Shown: positions 10,945-23,309 of the stretch, piece by piece | Layout of the letters: every line of letters starts with the position of its first letter | Numbering within the stretch: the first letter of the stretch is position 1 | Source of the DNA: Tridacna crocea | Lineage: Eukaryota; Mollusca; Bivalvia; Cardiida; Cardiidae | Reading direction: 5' to 3' | DNA: 64,000 nt | NCBI GenBank assembly: GCA_943736015.1 | Contig: OX031065.1 | Coordinates: 20,598,427 to 20,662,426 of the forward strand | Position numbers and translations under genes: made by a program | The notes under the pieces: generated by a model | Databases searched by the model: none | Seen by the model: the letters and a program-made list of their open reading frames with translations, nothing else | What the model was told of the DNA's origin: nothing

Positions 10945-11115
10945 GACTACCATGATCTCTAATTGTCTCATTTGCCATAGTGGTCATTGTTTGGGATGAT
11001 TGTCTTTTGTGATGAATGACCAGTATCCCAAATAGTCTCCGTTTATATATTAGCCATGCTTTGGGATGAAAGGGAGGCATTCATGCATAATCCTGATTTA
11101 TTGTATCAATCAGTT

Positions 11116-11350
11116 TGTCATATAACTAACCATGCAGCAAAAATTTTAGACCTATCCAAATTGTCATCATTTACAGACAACAATTTCAAAGTGGCTCAAA
11201 TGGTGCAATTTTGCTTTTGCTTTTAGGGTAGAAAACTTTCTAGCAAAAGGAGAAAATGCTGGCTACCAGCATTTTCTCCTTTTCCCACAATGTTTTCAAA
11301 AGGCTTCTTCCTCAGGAACGTTAAGGTCGGCATGGTGTGATAGAGGGTCA
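11116..11350 (+). mobile_element. TTAA-HP copy, downstream of PLA2G15
   Basis: Core complete apart from the tip (GCTGGCTACCAGC). Confidence 0.75.
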
Positions 11351-11497
11351 TAGATCCATAACATCCATTTTGTCTGACAACCAGCTCAATCCTGAGGCAG
11401 AATGGCCCATAGACTTGCAATTTAATTGACTAAATGCAAAAGGTTTTTGACCCAGGTTAGCCTTGTTGGGCTGTGCAGGTTGACCTTGTTCTATACT

Positions 11498-11726
11498 TTA
11501 ACCATTTACCACACAATGACGACTGTTGATGACCCAGAGGTAGAAGCCATTTAAAAACATTGTGGGAAAAGGAGAAGATGCTGGTAACCAGCATTTTCTC
11601 CACTTTCCACAATGTTTTCCACCCTTTCCAAATCAAATTTTGATTTTTCAGTCACATATTTTTTGTTGTCTGGAAATGCTTTCAATTTAGACCAGAGTAT
11701 AAATTTGTCGTTTGGTAAAGAGTTAA
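11498..11726 (-). mobile_element. TTAA-HP copy
   Basis: Complete with TTAA at both ends. Confidence 0.87.
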
Positions 11727-11954
11727 CAGATATTTTAAACTCCCTTGTCACAGAGTATGGCTAGTACATTATAATTATAGGCTTCCGTATTTTTTTTCGA
11801 AAAGCATTGTTACTTGCAAGTTTTTATATTGTGTATCCCTTTACTCCACAGTCTCATTTTAACAAGTCTGCTAAAGAAAGATTTTAATTATTTTCCTTTT
11901 TTAAGTAAAGAAGAATGAGCTGATAATTTGCCACAATATTTTGCGACTACTTTT

Positions 11955-12085
11955 TTAACCCTTTCCCAAATGACGAAATTTCAGACATATCCAAATTGAA
12001 AGCATTTTCTGCTTTTTCCACAAACTTTTCAGACGGCTTCTATCTCAGGGTCGTAAAAACCAGGTATTGTTTAGTAAAAGGTTAA
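11955..12085 (+). mobile_element. TTAA-HP copy, hairpin deleted
   Basis: Only 131 bp: left arm to AAAGCATTTTC, then directly the right half (TTTTTCCACAAACTTTTCAG). A right half on the minus strand follows at 12544-12684. Confidence 0.8.
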
Positions 12086-12976
12086 GATTATTATACATTT
12101 TAAATTATAGATGCAAAAAGAGAAATTGCTGTTCCAATTGCTAATTCTCCTGTTTGCTTTATTGTTCTTGACATTTGTCTTTCACTAGTAAACAAATCAG
12201 TTTGACTGTAGAAGGTAGTGAGTCTGTGAATAAAAGTATAATAAAGTATGTGTGATATGGTATATATAAGAGTCTTTATATGCACATCTTCCAAATGTTT
12301 GAATCTTGTGAAGTCCTTCATTTTTCAAGCTCAAAATAATTGAGCTGTGCTTTGTGTACAGGAGGAGTTATGCATCTGCGAAAAGTATTAGCCCAGGTAG
12401 CCTGCACAGGCTGACCTGAGCTGAAACTTTGTTTTTTGTCAATTTTATGCATTTCCAAGGACTGTTCTACCTGAAAATTCAGGCAGTTGTAAGACCACAT
12501 GGACGTATGGATCCATATTTTTTGACGACTTAGGTGATGCATTTGACCAGCATTTTCTCCTTTTCCCACAATGTTTTCTACACTATTAAAGTCAAGTTCA
12601 AATTTTTGAGTCACATTTATTTTGTTGATTTTAAATGCTTTCAGTTTGGACATTTTGAACATTTGTTGTTTGGTACACAGTTAAACCTCTTCTTGCCAGA
12701 GCATTGCCCATTCATATTTTGTTTATATGTAAGTTTTTACAGATGGAAACAAACATGAAAGTATGTTTGAATCCTGTGAAATCTTTGAATTTTTAAGTAT
12801 ACAAAAATTTGATATATCAATGTACATGTATATACAAAAAGATGCATGTAATTCCTGGTTCAAACAAATTTGCTGCAGACTACTTTTTGGATATTCTTGT
12901 CACATATGTTATACAAGTTGGGATATATAGTATTACTGCAAGATACAGATTATCTCCCAGAGTATAGCTGTTAATC

Positions 12977-13189
12977 TGTTAATCAAACAATCTCTATTTT
13001 TATGACTCCTATGTAGAAGGTTTTTGAAAGATTGTTGGAAAAAGGAAAATGCTAGTAATCAGATTATTCCTCTTTTCTCGTCGTTTTCTATGCTTTGAAA
13101 GACAAATACTGTCATCATAGCCACATTTAATTTGCTGTTTGCAACTGTTTTAAAAGTGAACCTGGAGTATGATTTTGATGTTTGCTTAA
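12977..13189 (-). mobile_element. TTAA-HP copy, old
   Basis: Diverged throughout; shares TTAA 13186-13189 with the next copy. Confidence 0.6.
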
Positions 13190-13414
13190 CCCTTTATCAA
13201 ACAATCCCTGTTTTTTACAATCCTGAGATAAAAGCCTTTCGAAAACATTGTGGGAAAAGGAGAAAATGCTGGTAACCAGCATTTTCTCCTTTTCCCACAA
13301 TGTTTTCTACCCCACTGGAAATAAATTTCAATTTTTGAGTTACATTTATTTTGTCATCTGCCAGTGCTTCCTATTTGGACAAGTCTAAAGTTTTGTCGTT
13401 TGGTAAAGAGTTAA
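13186..13414 (-). mobile_element. TTAA-HP copy
   Basis: Complete with unbroken core at about 13243-13309. The region from 13415 to 14370 holds no gene or repeat that I recognise. Confidence 0.88.
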
Positions 13415-14389
13415 GTTGGCACGTTATCTCAAGGCAAACAGTGTTTTTACATTTATCCTTCAGCAAACATGTTTCTAAACATTTTTTTAGGAGAAAACAA
13501 TGGATGAAGCAATTAAGATATCCTTCTACCACAATATTTTGAACTTAAATTCATGTGTTTGACTGCCATTGTTCTTAATCATCCTTATCCTAAGGGATGA
13601 ATTTTAGTCATCTACTCCAAAAATTATATCTAGCAGAAATGTATAGAACAGGTATTTTACCTGTCAAAACTGCTGCTGAACTATTGTAAGTTTCAGTATG
13701 ATAGAGAAAATTTACATTGTGTGCCCTTGCACCTACACCCTTGTCGTGTTAGTCTCTCAAGTTGCAAATCTGATCCATAGATAGACATATGTCTGACTTT
13801 TTTACATGACCAAATAGCTCCAAGTCCCAATGTTACGATTGTTATGAATAACTTTATCGTATTCTCAAGTTTTATTGAAATGGAATGAGATAGTAGTGTT
13901 TGAACATCAGAATACATTGAGGGCTGAATGTGAAAATATGTATTCCATTTTGAATATTTTACAAAAGACAAAGAAAACTCTCAATTCTGTACAAAGCATT
14001 GTAAGATTATCTGAATATGTAGATATGTTGTGGTGAATAAGCGAGTGAGTTAACTTATGATTTATTGCATTGTCTTTTTATATCGGAAAAATTTTGAATA
14101 GAAGAATGTTATGTTGGTACATGGTAAAGATCTGCATTGTATAGTAATTAAATGTCCATGTATATGTTTTTTCTTCAGTTGATTGTAATTTATTTTCTTT
14201 TTTGTTATATTAAGAATTATGATTTGTGTTTGATAAGTTAATGTAGTAATGTCCATTTACTATTTGATAGGACTGGATTCTATATGTCTGTGTGTATCTT
14301 CACAGATTAACAGACTGTGCAAACGAATGCAATTTTTTTTTTTTCATCTTTGACCAGACTTATTTTGAAATGGTAAAAGAAAGATTTTT

Positions 14390-14613
14390 CCTACCACAAT
14401 TTCACAAGTTTCAATGACTCTGACAGAATTACCTGTTGAAAACATTGTGGGACAAAGAGAAAATACATGTATATAGCATTTTCTTCTTTTCTCATTACGA
14501 TCTCTACTAATTCAAAGACCAGTTTCATAAATTGAGCTTCATTCATACATTGTTGTCTGCAAAAGCTTTCAATTTGGACAATTCTAAAACTTTTTCGTTT
14601 GGTCAAGGGATAA
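14390..14613 (-). mobile_element. TTAA-HP copy, old
   Basis: Both arm signatures are present (GACTCTGACAG, AAGCTTTCAATTTGGACAAT); the core is broken (AAATACATGTATATAGCATT). Confidence 0.55.
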
Positions 14614-14783
14614 ACCATGCAATTATCCCAATTTAACAAGGAGTTTATCTGTAAAACTCCTCAAATTTGTTTTAAAGATAAAGAGTAAAGATATGAATTT
14701 GTTAAGCAGATTTGTTGCCATTTTCCTGGAATAGATTGTATCAATAGATAGTATGTAATAAACATCTTTTCACAGTTAACGTT

Positions 14784-15005
14784 GAGCCCTGGTAGCTCAG
14801 TTGGTAGTATGCAGCACTGGAGAACATGAGGTTGTAGGTTCAATCCCAGGCTTGGCCTATTTCTTTCTTAGTACTGATGACAGTCATTGTAACAGGGTTT
14901 ATTCCTTTCCCACCACTGACCATTGTTTTGACAATGGTTATGTGGGAAAGCAGCCAGTGGCTTGGAAAGAAAATTGTGTTGAGCACTGGTTGAAGAGACT
15001 CTAGC
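14784..15005 (+). repeat. tRNA-derived SINE copy
   Basis: The A box GGTAGCTCAGTTGGTAG and B box GTAGGTTCAATCCC are followed by the same body as the copy at 6807 (TGACAGTCATTGTAACAGGG, CCACTGACCATTGTT). Confidence 0.8.
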
Positions 15006-15909
15006 AGAGCATGGATAGGTGAAAATGGCTTTTAACCATTTGTTTTCCTAGCCCGGCCTCTTTCCTTTTGATGTCTCTACTATAGAACATTGAACATTGT
15101 GACAAAGAAAAGTAAAATAAAGATCTGTGGAAATTAGTATGGTTTGAGTTAAATCAATAATGTATCTGTCATGTGCACTTTAAGATGCCATTAGTCTATG
15201 GCATACTTTTGTTAATTTATTTTCTGTGTTCATAGTTGGATTAAAATGCTTCCTCAGGATTTTTATTAATTTTTTTAGCGTTGCTTCTATCACGATATTC
15301 TTATATTTTATAGGCATGTAGTTCAGCCCATCTTCTTTTCATCAAATGGCTTTTCTTGTGTTTAAATGACATAATTTATTAATGTATCCAACTCAATGCA
15401 GTTCATAACTTTTAATCAAATAATCTCGTTGTTTTACATCCTGAAACTTAAAGGGAATTTGAAGATATTCTCTTTCTGCTTGCTAAGGTTTGAGTCCAGT
15501 TGAAACTCTTTTTAACTTTACAGATATTTTTTTTACCAGAAGGTCATGAGAGGCTTTACAAAAAAGGTCTTCCTGATGGCTTTAGTTAAAGCCTGTTTCA
15601 AACTATTTAAAAGTTGAAGATTTTTTTTTTCACTAAAAGCAGTCTTTCATGGCTTACAGATGATTACAAACAGTAAAATTTATGATTACCCTTATGACCA
15701 TATCCTCCAATTATAATATACTGGTCAGTAAATGCCTTTATAGTAATTTGTGGTCCATAAGTATCTCTTTGGTTATTTTTTCCCCCAAGTTCTGTTTCAC
15801 CAAAAGAATCTTGAATGCTGTAATCATACTTTTTCTGCTACCCAGAAATATGGATCTGCTGTTTATGTAGAGTATATGTTGTTGATAATTCGTGATTTTA
15901 TAATTTCTT

Positions 15910-16133
15910 TTAACCCTTTACTGCACAATCCTTATTTTCAACAACCTTAAGGGTTTACATGTTTGAAAACATTTTGGAAAAAGAAAAAAATGCTGTTTAC
16001 CAGCATTATATTCTTTTTAATGTTTTCAACCCTTTCAAAGACAAAGTTCATCATTGATCCACATTTTTTTTTTGTGTTGAGTAAATGTGTTTCCAGTTTG
16101 ACAAGTCCAAAGTTTTGATGTGTAGTAAAGGGA
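15910..16133 (-). mobile_element. TTAA-HP copy
   Basis: Left TTAACCCTTTAC intact; core partly lost (CCAGCATTATATTC). The stretch 15010-15900 before it has no recognised feature. Confidence 0.7.
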
Positions 16134-16355
16134 TATTCCATTCACAATGTTCTCTTTAATGAATAATGAGCTTGTTCAAATGATTGAATTGAATGAATGA
16201 TTTTGTATTTTGTTCTTTATTCTGAAACCAATTAAAGATTTTATAAATAATTTTCAACTGTTTTTTTTCCATTGTACTGATACCCATACATATTTTCTTT
16301 TCACATCTCATGCTTATCTTGTGCAATTGTATTGGCAATAAATATGTTCATATTT

Positions 16356-16580
16356 TATCTCTTTACCACATGACAATATTCAAAACTAGTATAAATTGAA
16401 AGCTCTTGCAGATGACAACATCAATGTGGTTCAAAAGTTCAAATTCTGTTTGGAAAGGGTAGAAAACATTGTGGAAAAAGGGAGAAAATGCTTGTTACCA
16501 GCATTTTCTCCTTTTCCGTCAATGTTTTCAAAAGCGTTTTACCTGTGTCGTTGGGATTGCGTGGGCAAGAGTTGTGCCAA
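16356..16580 (+). mobile_element. TTAA-HP copy
   Basis: Core present (GCTTGTTACCAGC); terminal TTAA lost on both sides. Confidence 0.72.
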
Positions 16581-16720
16581 GTAAAGATTATGCTATGTAT
16601 GAAAATCAAGAAAGGCATTAACAAGGCACATTATTGCCTTAGTTATGCACTGATGAAATACACACTTTGAAAAATGAGCTACTGTGCTGATATGAGTCTT
16701 GCTTTGTTAAAAAATAACGT

Positions 16721-16928
16721 TTAACCAGTTGAAAAGCATTTGCAGATGACAAACTGAATGTTGTTAAAATATAATTTCTGTCTATGATATGGTAGAAAAA
16801 ATTCAGGGGAAAGGAGGAAATGCTGGTTACCAGCATTTTACTTCTATTCCCTCATTGTTTTCTAAAGCCTTCCTTTACAAGTTTTTACAGGTCTTTTTAT
16901 AAGTCAGGATTGTGTGGTAAATGGTTAA
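16721..16928 (+). mobile_element. TTAA-HP copy with shortened A arm
   Basis: TTAA at both ends; about 25 bp near the left end are missing. Confidence 0.75.
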
Positions 16929-17084
16929 TGTATTTGCAAAATGTATCAATCCATCGTCAGCCTGAAATGGGCTGGAATGTCTTTAAATTTTCTGCAAAGG
17001 GCCATTCTAGCTCATGATTCAGTTGGTAGTTAGACTAAATGGTTTGTAAGGATCCATTATTATGTGATGACTTGTTTTGTATGA

Positions 17085-17175
17085 TCGAAGCCTTTTGAAA
17101 ACATTGTGGGAAAAGAAGAAAATGCTGGTAACCAGCATTTTCTCCTTTTCCCACGATGTTTTCTACCGTGCTGGA
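17085..17175 (-). mobile_element. TTAA-HP core fragment
   Basis: Hairpin core with both flanking arms cut off. Confidence 0.7.
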
Positions 17176-17227
17176 AATATAAAGATGCATTTAAACCCCC
17201 TTTGCCAGATAATGGCCGAGTTATGAC

Positions 17228-18590
17228 ACAAGTCAACATGCACTAACAAACATTAAGAAGTTTTCACTGACACCACACCAGACAAGAGGGCTATGATGGC
17301 CCTTAAATCGCTCACCTGAGTCTATTGACCAAACATGAACCATTTTCAATCTAGTGACCAAGTGACCTAGTTTTAACCAGACATTACCCATTATCAAACA
17401 CTTTTGAGATATCAGTAAGACAAACATTCTGATTAAGTTTCATGAGTGATGGACTGAAAATGTGGCTTCTAGAGTGTACATAATTTTTTCTAAGATTTGA
17501 CCAAGTGACCTAGTTTTCGACCCGACATTATCCATCATCAAACTCTTTTGAGACATCCCCAAAACATTCTGACCAAGTTTGAGGAGTATCAGGCTGAAAA
17601 TGTGGGCTCTAGAGGGTACACAAGGTTTTTCTTATTTTTGACCAAGTGACCCCACATGACCAATTTTCAAACTCATTCAAGGTATCACCAAGACAAATAT
17701 TCTGAAGAAGTTTTAGGAGTATCAGACTGAAAATGTGTCATACAGAGTACACAGTTTTTTATAAGATTTGGCCTATTGACCTAGTTTATGACCCGACATG
17801 ACCCATTTTCCACCTTGTCTTAGACATCAAGACAAACATTCTGACTGACTTTCAAAAGTTTTGGATTGAAAATGTAGCCTCTAGAGTCTACACAAGGTTT
17901 TCCATAGCTTTGACCTGGTGACCTAGTTTTTGACCAAACATAACCCATTTTCAAACTTGTTCATGCTATCATCAAGGGAAACATTCTGAAACATTCTGAC
18001 CAACTTTCAAGAGTTTTGGGCTGAAAATGTGGCCTCTAGAGAGTACACAAGGTTTTTCTAAGATTTGACCTAATGACCTAGTTTTTGACTCAACATGACC
18101 CATTTTTTAACTCGTCTGAGATATCATGACAAACATTCTGACTAACTTTCAAGAAAATGTGGCCTCTAGAGCGTCCACAAGGTTTTTCCAAGATTTGACC
18201 TGGTGACCTATTTTTTGACCTGACATGACCCATTTTCAAACTCTTCCGATATTTCATTGGGACAAACATTCTAACCAAGTTTCACGAGTATCAGACTGAA
18301 AATGTGGTCTGTAGAGCATAAACAAGCTGTAAGTTGAAGATGGACAACGCACGACAGACGCTGGATACAGCACAATCACGAACGCTCATCATGAGCACTT
18401 TTGTCAGAGATGATAGGTATATACATATCTCAAAAGGAGAAGAATCAACCCTTTGAACTGTGTGTCCTGATATCACAGCAAGAGAACTGGTCAGGTTTTG
18501 AGGGGGCAGGTTTCAAGACTCAATGAACTTTTCCATGAGTCAACATGCAATTACAAACAGAAGTTTTCAACCACACCACACCAGACAATG
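17228..18590 (+). repeat. Tandem array of ~140-bp units with flanking direct repeats
   Basis: About seven to eight diverged units between 17340 and 18300. Each has GACCTAGTTTTTGACC, ACATGACCCATTTTCAAAC, GACAAACATTCTGACCAAG, AAAATGTGGCCTCTAGAG and CACAAGGTTTTTC. The head is GGGCTATGATGGCCCTTAAA then TCGCTCACCTGAG (17288-17320). The tail has GCTCATCATGAGCACTTTTG (18381-18400). An imperfect direct repeat of about 55 bp (AGTCAACATGCA... CACACCAGACAA) lies at 17228-17283 and 18538-18590. It recalls the core-repeat mobile elements of bivalves. Confidence 0.8.
18431..18525 (+). repeat. ~95-bp direct repeat, copy 1
   Basis: Starts CAAAAGGAGAAGAATCAACC and is about 93 % identical to 18820-18914. Confidence 0.85.
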
Positions 18591-18819
18591 GAAACCAAAA
18601 TGTTGGCCAGCGCAGCTGCTACTTACTGTTTTTCCTTCCCTGTACAATTCAAGTTTTTTGTTCTTCCCCAACCATGCTTCTGAAAACACTGGTAAACAAG
18701 TAGCATTTTCTTTTGTTGCACTTTCAACTCAGTAGTAAAGTCTGTCTTCTCGGTGAAAAGAAGGGTAGGGGGAGGGGTCAGCCTCTCCCATCAAAGATGC
18801 CAGGTATTTTACATTGTAT

Positions 18820-18914
18820 CAAAAGGAGAAGAATCAACCCTTTGAGCTGTGTGTCCTGACATCACAGCAAAAGCACTGGTCAGGTTTTGAGGGGACAGGT
18901 TTGAAGACTCAATG
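18820..18914 (+). repeat. ~95-bp direct repeat, copy 2
   Basis: See 18431-18525; spacing 389 bp. Confidence 0.85.
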
Positions 18915-18949
18915 GTTTGTAGAAACTATTTCGTAATGTAATAAATATG

Positions 18950-19164
18950 TTAAACTCTTTTCCACGGTGCAAAACTGTAGACTTGTCTAAATTCAAAGCA
19001 TTAGCAGAAGACAAATCGTGGCACAAATGGTCAAAATTGTCTGAACTGGTAGAAAACATTGTGTGAAAATGCTGGTACCAGCATTTTCTCCTTTTCCCAC
19101 AATGTTTTCAAAAGCGTTTTTTTTCATGGTCATTAAAACTCGGGATTGTGTGGTAAACAGTTAA
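18950..19164 (+). mobile_element. TTAA-HP copy
   Basis: TTAA at both ends; one arm lacks the GGGAAAAGGAG block (GTGTGAAAATGCTGGTACC). Confidence 0.82.
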
Positions 19165-19299
19165 TAAATACACGTAAATTTTTTTTTCATGTCCAAATAA
19201 TGGTAATAATTTCGCCATCTTTACCATACCAGACTTTAGACTCCTTCATTTTAAAATCAAATGCAGAGGGCAATATGGCTCAAATGACAGGATTTGTAC

Positions 19300-19485
19300 T
19301 TCAACCCTTCCCCAAAGAGTTTGTAGACTACAATTTCAACAGCTGAAATGTCTCCAAATGGGTAAACAACACTGTGGGAAAAGGAGAAATTGCTCATTTT
19401 GAGCAATTTCTCCTTTTCCCACAGTGTTTCAAAAAACTTGTACTGAGGACAGGTAAAAACAAGGGCTTGTTTGGAAAAGGGTTAA
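19300..19485 (+). mobile_element. TTAA-HP copy, GCTCATTTTGAGC centre
   Basis: Core is perfect with the alternative tip (AATTGCTCATTTTGAGCAATT), so both arms differ from the main family in step. Right end TTAA 19482-19485. Confidence 0.8.
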
Positions 19486-20066
19486 AGCATAAAGGATATG
19501 GTAGGGAAAGGAGCAAAGGTTGTTGGTAACAATGTTTCAATAGCTATTCTCCAAAGTGTTTTGAAAACTTGGGATTGTTTATTAAAAAGTTACACCAACT
19601 GACGAAGGAGTTGTATGTCTGCCTTCCCACACAACCATTCTAAAAATAAGAATCAGAGGGGACGAGAAAAATGTACCAATGGCTATCATTAGCCCTGTGA
19701 CAGAAATTGGACAAGCTTGGGATTGGAACCAGTCATCTGGTCTCAAGCCCTGATAGCTACTGCCTACTAGCTTTAGCTAAAGGAGTCAACAACTTGTAAA
19801 GCAAACAACACTAAAACATCATCAAAGAGTATTGTTGTTTTAATTTCTCTGCATATGGAAATAGAATGAACAGCTATTGTTATGTACAGTGTACAGATTG
19901 TTTGTGATGTACGGTAAATGAGATAGAAAGTTAAGAATGACATTACATCAGTTTAATGAAATGAGTTAGTAAAATGTCGAGGGGGAGAAAAATCTATAAA
20001 TAACATATTGCCCCACCAAAAATTTGGAATATAAGAGGCAAAATCACAACCACAAAATTCAAGATT

Positions 20067-20287
20067 TAACCCTTTACAACATAACTAAATTTTAGACTTA
20101 TGCAAGTTTAAAGAATTTGTGGATGAAAAAAACTGAAGGTAGCGCAAATTATGAAATTTGTTTTTTATGGGATAGAAAACGTGTGAAAAAGAGAAAATGC
20201 TGGTAGCCTACATTTTCTCCTTTTCTTACAATATTTTCAGAAGATTTCTTACCCAGGGTATCTATGGATCGTGTTGTAAAAGGTTAA
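20067..20287 (+). mobile_element. TTAA-HP copy, diverged
   Basis: Ends TTAACCCTTTACAACA and GTTGTAAAAGGTTAA; the tip is altered (GGTAGCCTACATT). Confidence 0.75.
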
Positions 20288-20534
20288 TCCATAAACCCTA
20301 AAAAATAAATTTCCCTTCAGAAAACAGCTTGCAAACTCAAGGAGGGAAAAATGCCACTGCTGCTTTTTCTTTATTGTTCTCTTCCCTTCAAAAAAATTGT
20401 CCTCTATGATCATTTCAAATGATTGATCGTTTTGGTACTTTAGTCGAACACGGGGCCTTTAGCAGACGACAAAGATCAAGACAGACTGCAGAGAACTTAG
20501 TCTTATCTTACATCTGTACAGTCTGCTCGCTCAG

Positions 20535-20761
20535 TTAACTCTTTACCAAACACAAAATTTTGGACTAGTCCAAATTGAAAGCATTTTGCAGATGACAAAA
20601 TAAATGTGATTCAGAAATTAAATTCAATTTGGGAAGAGTAGAAAACATTGTGGGAAAAGGAGAAAATGCTGGTTACCAGCACTTTCTCCTTTTCCCACAA
20701 TGTTTTCAAATGCTTTCCTTTTCAACGTCGTAAAAGTCGGGATTGTGTGGTAAAGAGTTAA
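20535..20761 (+). mobile_element. TTAA-HP copy
   Basis: Complete, TTAA both ends; shares the right TTAA with the next copy. Confidence 0.87.
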
Positions 20762-20955
20762 CACCTGACTTGTAATGACGAGAGAGACAGCTTTTAAAAA
20801 AACATCGAGGGAAAGGAGAAAATGCTGGTAATCAGCAACTTCTCCTTTTCTTTTGACTGTTTTCCACTCTTTCCAAGAAAAAAAAATCAATTTTTGAATC
20901 AAATTTGTTGTCTGTAAATGCTTTCAGTATGGACAAGTCTAGAAGTTTGTCAAGC
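20758..20955 (-). mobile_element. TTAA-HP copy, old
   Basis: Starts in the previous copy's TTAA; core degraded, right end missing. Confidence 0.65.
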
Positions 20956-21111
20956 CTTTATGTCGAAAAATCTTTCCAAGTTCTGTGAATTATATTTTCA
21001 GCTGTCGAAATGCTCTGGCAAAAGGGGGCTTAATGCAACTCCATAATCCATCCTACCAAACAAGCCATCACACTTATGGTTACATAATAGCCAATTTTTT
21101 CATCAACAGAC

Positions 21112-21316
21112 TTAATCCTTTCCCAAACAACAAATTTTGGACCCTACCAAACCGAAAGAGTTTGTAGACGACAATTTTAGATTTGGAGAAAATTGCAGAA
21201 AGTTCTCAAAAAGGGTAGAAAACACTGTGTGAAAAGGAAAATCTCTTCTTCCAACAGTGTTTTCAAAGACTTACTGCAGACACGTAAAAGTCAGGGCTTG
21301 TTTGGGAAAGGATTAA
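21112..21316 (+). mobile_element. TTAA-HP copy, TTGGACCC subfamily, tip deleted
   Basis: Same subfamily as 2278-2487; the core joins GTGTGAAAAGGAAAATC to TCTTCTTCC without the palindrome tip. Confidence 0.78.
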
Positions 21317-21368
21317 TCATCAAGTAGACTGGTCCTTGGACATACAGAAAACTGGCCAAGAGTGAAAA

Positions 21369-21413
21369 GTGTCAGCCCAGGTCAGCCTATGCAGACTGTG
21401 CAGGCTGACCTGA
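21369..21413. repeat. Short palindromic repeat, CAGCCC-AGGTCAGCC type
   Basis: AGCCCAGGTCAGCC and GCAGGCTGACCTG are inverted. Related copies are at 12387-12425 and, partly, 11455-11490. Confidence 0.65.
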
Positions 21414-22178
21414 ATGGATACTTTTTGCAGATGCATGAGGCCTCCTTTTCACAGAGCATGGCTCATTTTTATATGTGCACTGAAAGATATGAACCATGCA
21501 CTATCTTAAAATCTATAGATTCATTACATTTTGCTGACAACTGTTTATCAATTGAAGCGAATCCTTTTACACACAGAAACTACTCTTAATTAAACTTTGA
21601 TTTTCAAAACTTATGGTGGATGTACATGAAAGCTACCTGCCTCTGGTGATAGTACACCAGTATGCCTTTGAAGGGCAGAAAGGTTGTTGGAGCACAGAAA
21701 ACTGCTAGTTACCAGACAATAGTAAGTAACCCTTCAAAGACAAATCATATTGTTTGATTCACATTTGTCATTCAAAAATCTTTCAGAATGAACAAGTCTA
21801 AAAGCATGGTCTGCTACAGAATGCAAATATGTCTGCAAATATGTCTGCATAATGAGTTCACGAATTTCAACCCGAAAAAGGGCTGTATTTCAATGAGCTT
21901 AAGTCAATTTTGTTGGAAATAAAAGAACAATAGCTCATACAAAGCACAAAGCACCATATTCTACAGTAAACTTTAAATTAATTTTCTTCTCACCTTCCTT
22001 AACACGTTACTATATATAAATTCTCTTAAGCGTCTTTAAACCGTAACTTCACAGAGTTCAACTGGTCTTCCTAATCCATATCTATGGAGCTTTTTTTTAC
22101 CCTTGAGTTTTGGAAAACATTGCGAGTTGATGTGGGGTGGGGGGGTGGGGGCAATGAATGCCTGAAAGAGGCAAGTGG

Positions 22179-23309
22179 TAGTGGTGGGTTGATGATCAAC
22201 TATAGTGGAAAATCAGTTGGTTTTTGCTTCCGATTCCGATAATCGATTGAGAAATCCCGAAATCAATTGTAGTCGGTTCCTAAACTGGCTTAGTGCCAAA
22301 ACTTGATTTCTGGTTTTCAGTGCCTGGTTTTGTGACAATTATTAATCACAATCTTGGATTAAACAAAGTGAATAATAAACACAGAAATTGGCTGAAATTG
22401 AGAAACAAATCGTTGTCCATGGATGTCTTGACAAAAGTTGACAACTCGGCAAGCTTCTCATTTGATCCCTGAGCCCAGGTTTTGACATTTGGAAATTTGA
22501 AATGACCTATCTTTGAAGATGAAAGATATCTGCCGTAATGTTAATCTAAAGCATGAAATTATCATCTAGGACTTCATATAACCTAGCTTGCGCACATCCA
22601 GCAGAAATATGTGTCAAACACAATCAGTATAAAATGCAAAGGACATGCGGATGATAATTAAACTGGTGAGTAATTTATAACAAAGTAACAAAAATGTTAA
22701 TCCTCTGATCCAGTGTAAAGGGACAGATTTTGAAGTTACTTGCTATTCAAGCTGACTAATTGATGTCAAATCATGTAGTAATACTTCTCCAGAAATTAAT
22801 TGTCACGTAAAAATAGATCGCCAAAAAAAACATGAAAACGTATGACACTACAATGAGCAGCATGGCATCGTCCGATCAGAGGGACTTTAAACTATCTCAT
22901 TATCTTTAATTATGAATTTTAAATGTAAACTTACACGAATTTCTGGATAAAGCAGTAAGTGGAAGCTAAAATTCTGTTCATAGGTGAAAAATATGTTGTT
23001 TATGAAATGAAAATATCGAGGGGGAGAAAACTTTCGTCTGAATTGCTTGAAATATGTCCCATTCTTTTTAGCTCGTTTGAAAATTAATATATATATAAAA
23101 CGAAATAAATGATATTGATTCAAGCAGAAAACTCAATTGTGATGTATTTCAAGTGATTAAAGTGCAGAATACAACATCTTTATAAACTTAATACATGTAT
23201 CGTGTTTACAATATTGTCACAGTATTTTAAGCAAAAAGGCATTCTCAGTTAAATGGAGTCTAAACCTATCGATAGCTAGTTGGTTTGCTCTTCCGATTGC
23301 CCAACACTA
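22179..23309. mobile_element. Non-autonomous hAT-like element with 8-bp target duplication
   Basis: Ends TAGTGGTGGG (22179-22188) and CCCAACACTA (23300-23309) are inverted with one mismatch. They are flanked by GCAAGTGG (22171-22178) and GCAAATGG (23310-23317), an 8-bp duplication with one difference. TAGTGTTGGG-type ends and 8-bp duplications are typical of hAT. Subterminal sequence is rich in CGATT/AATCG. No transposase reading frame. A G-rich stretch (22133-22150) precedes it. Confidence 0.7.

Noticed and set aside
22887-23123. 78-residue frame MNQYHLFRFIYILIF...
   Set aside because: AT-rich chance frame inside the non-autonomous hAT-like element.
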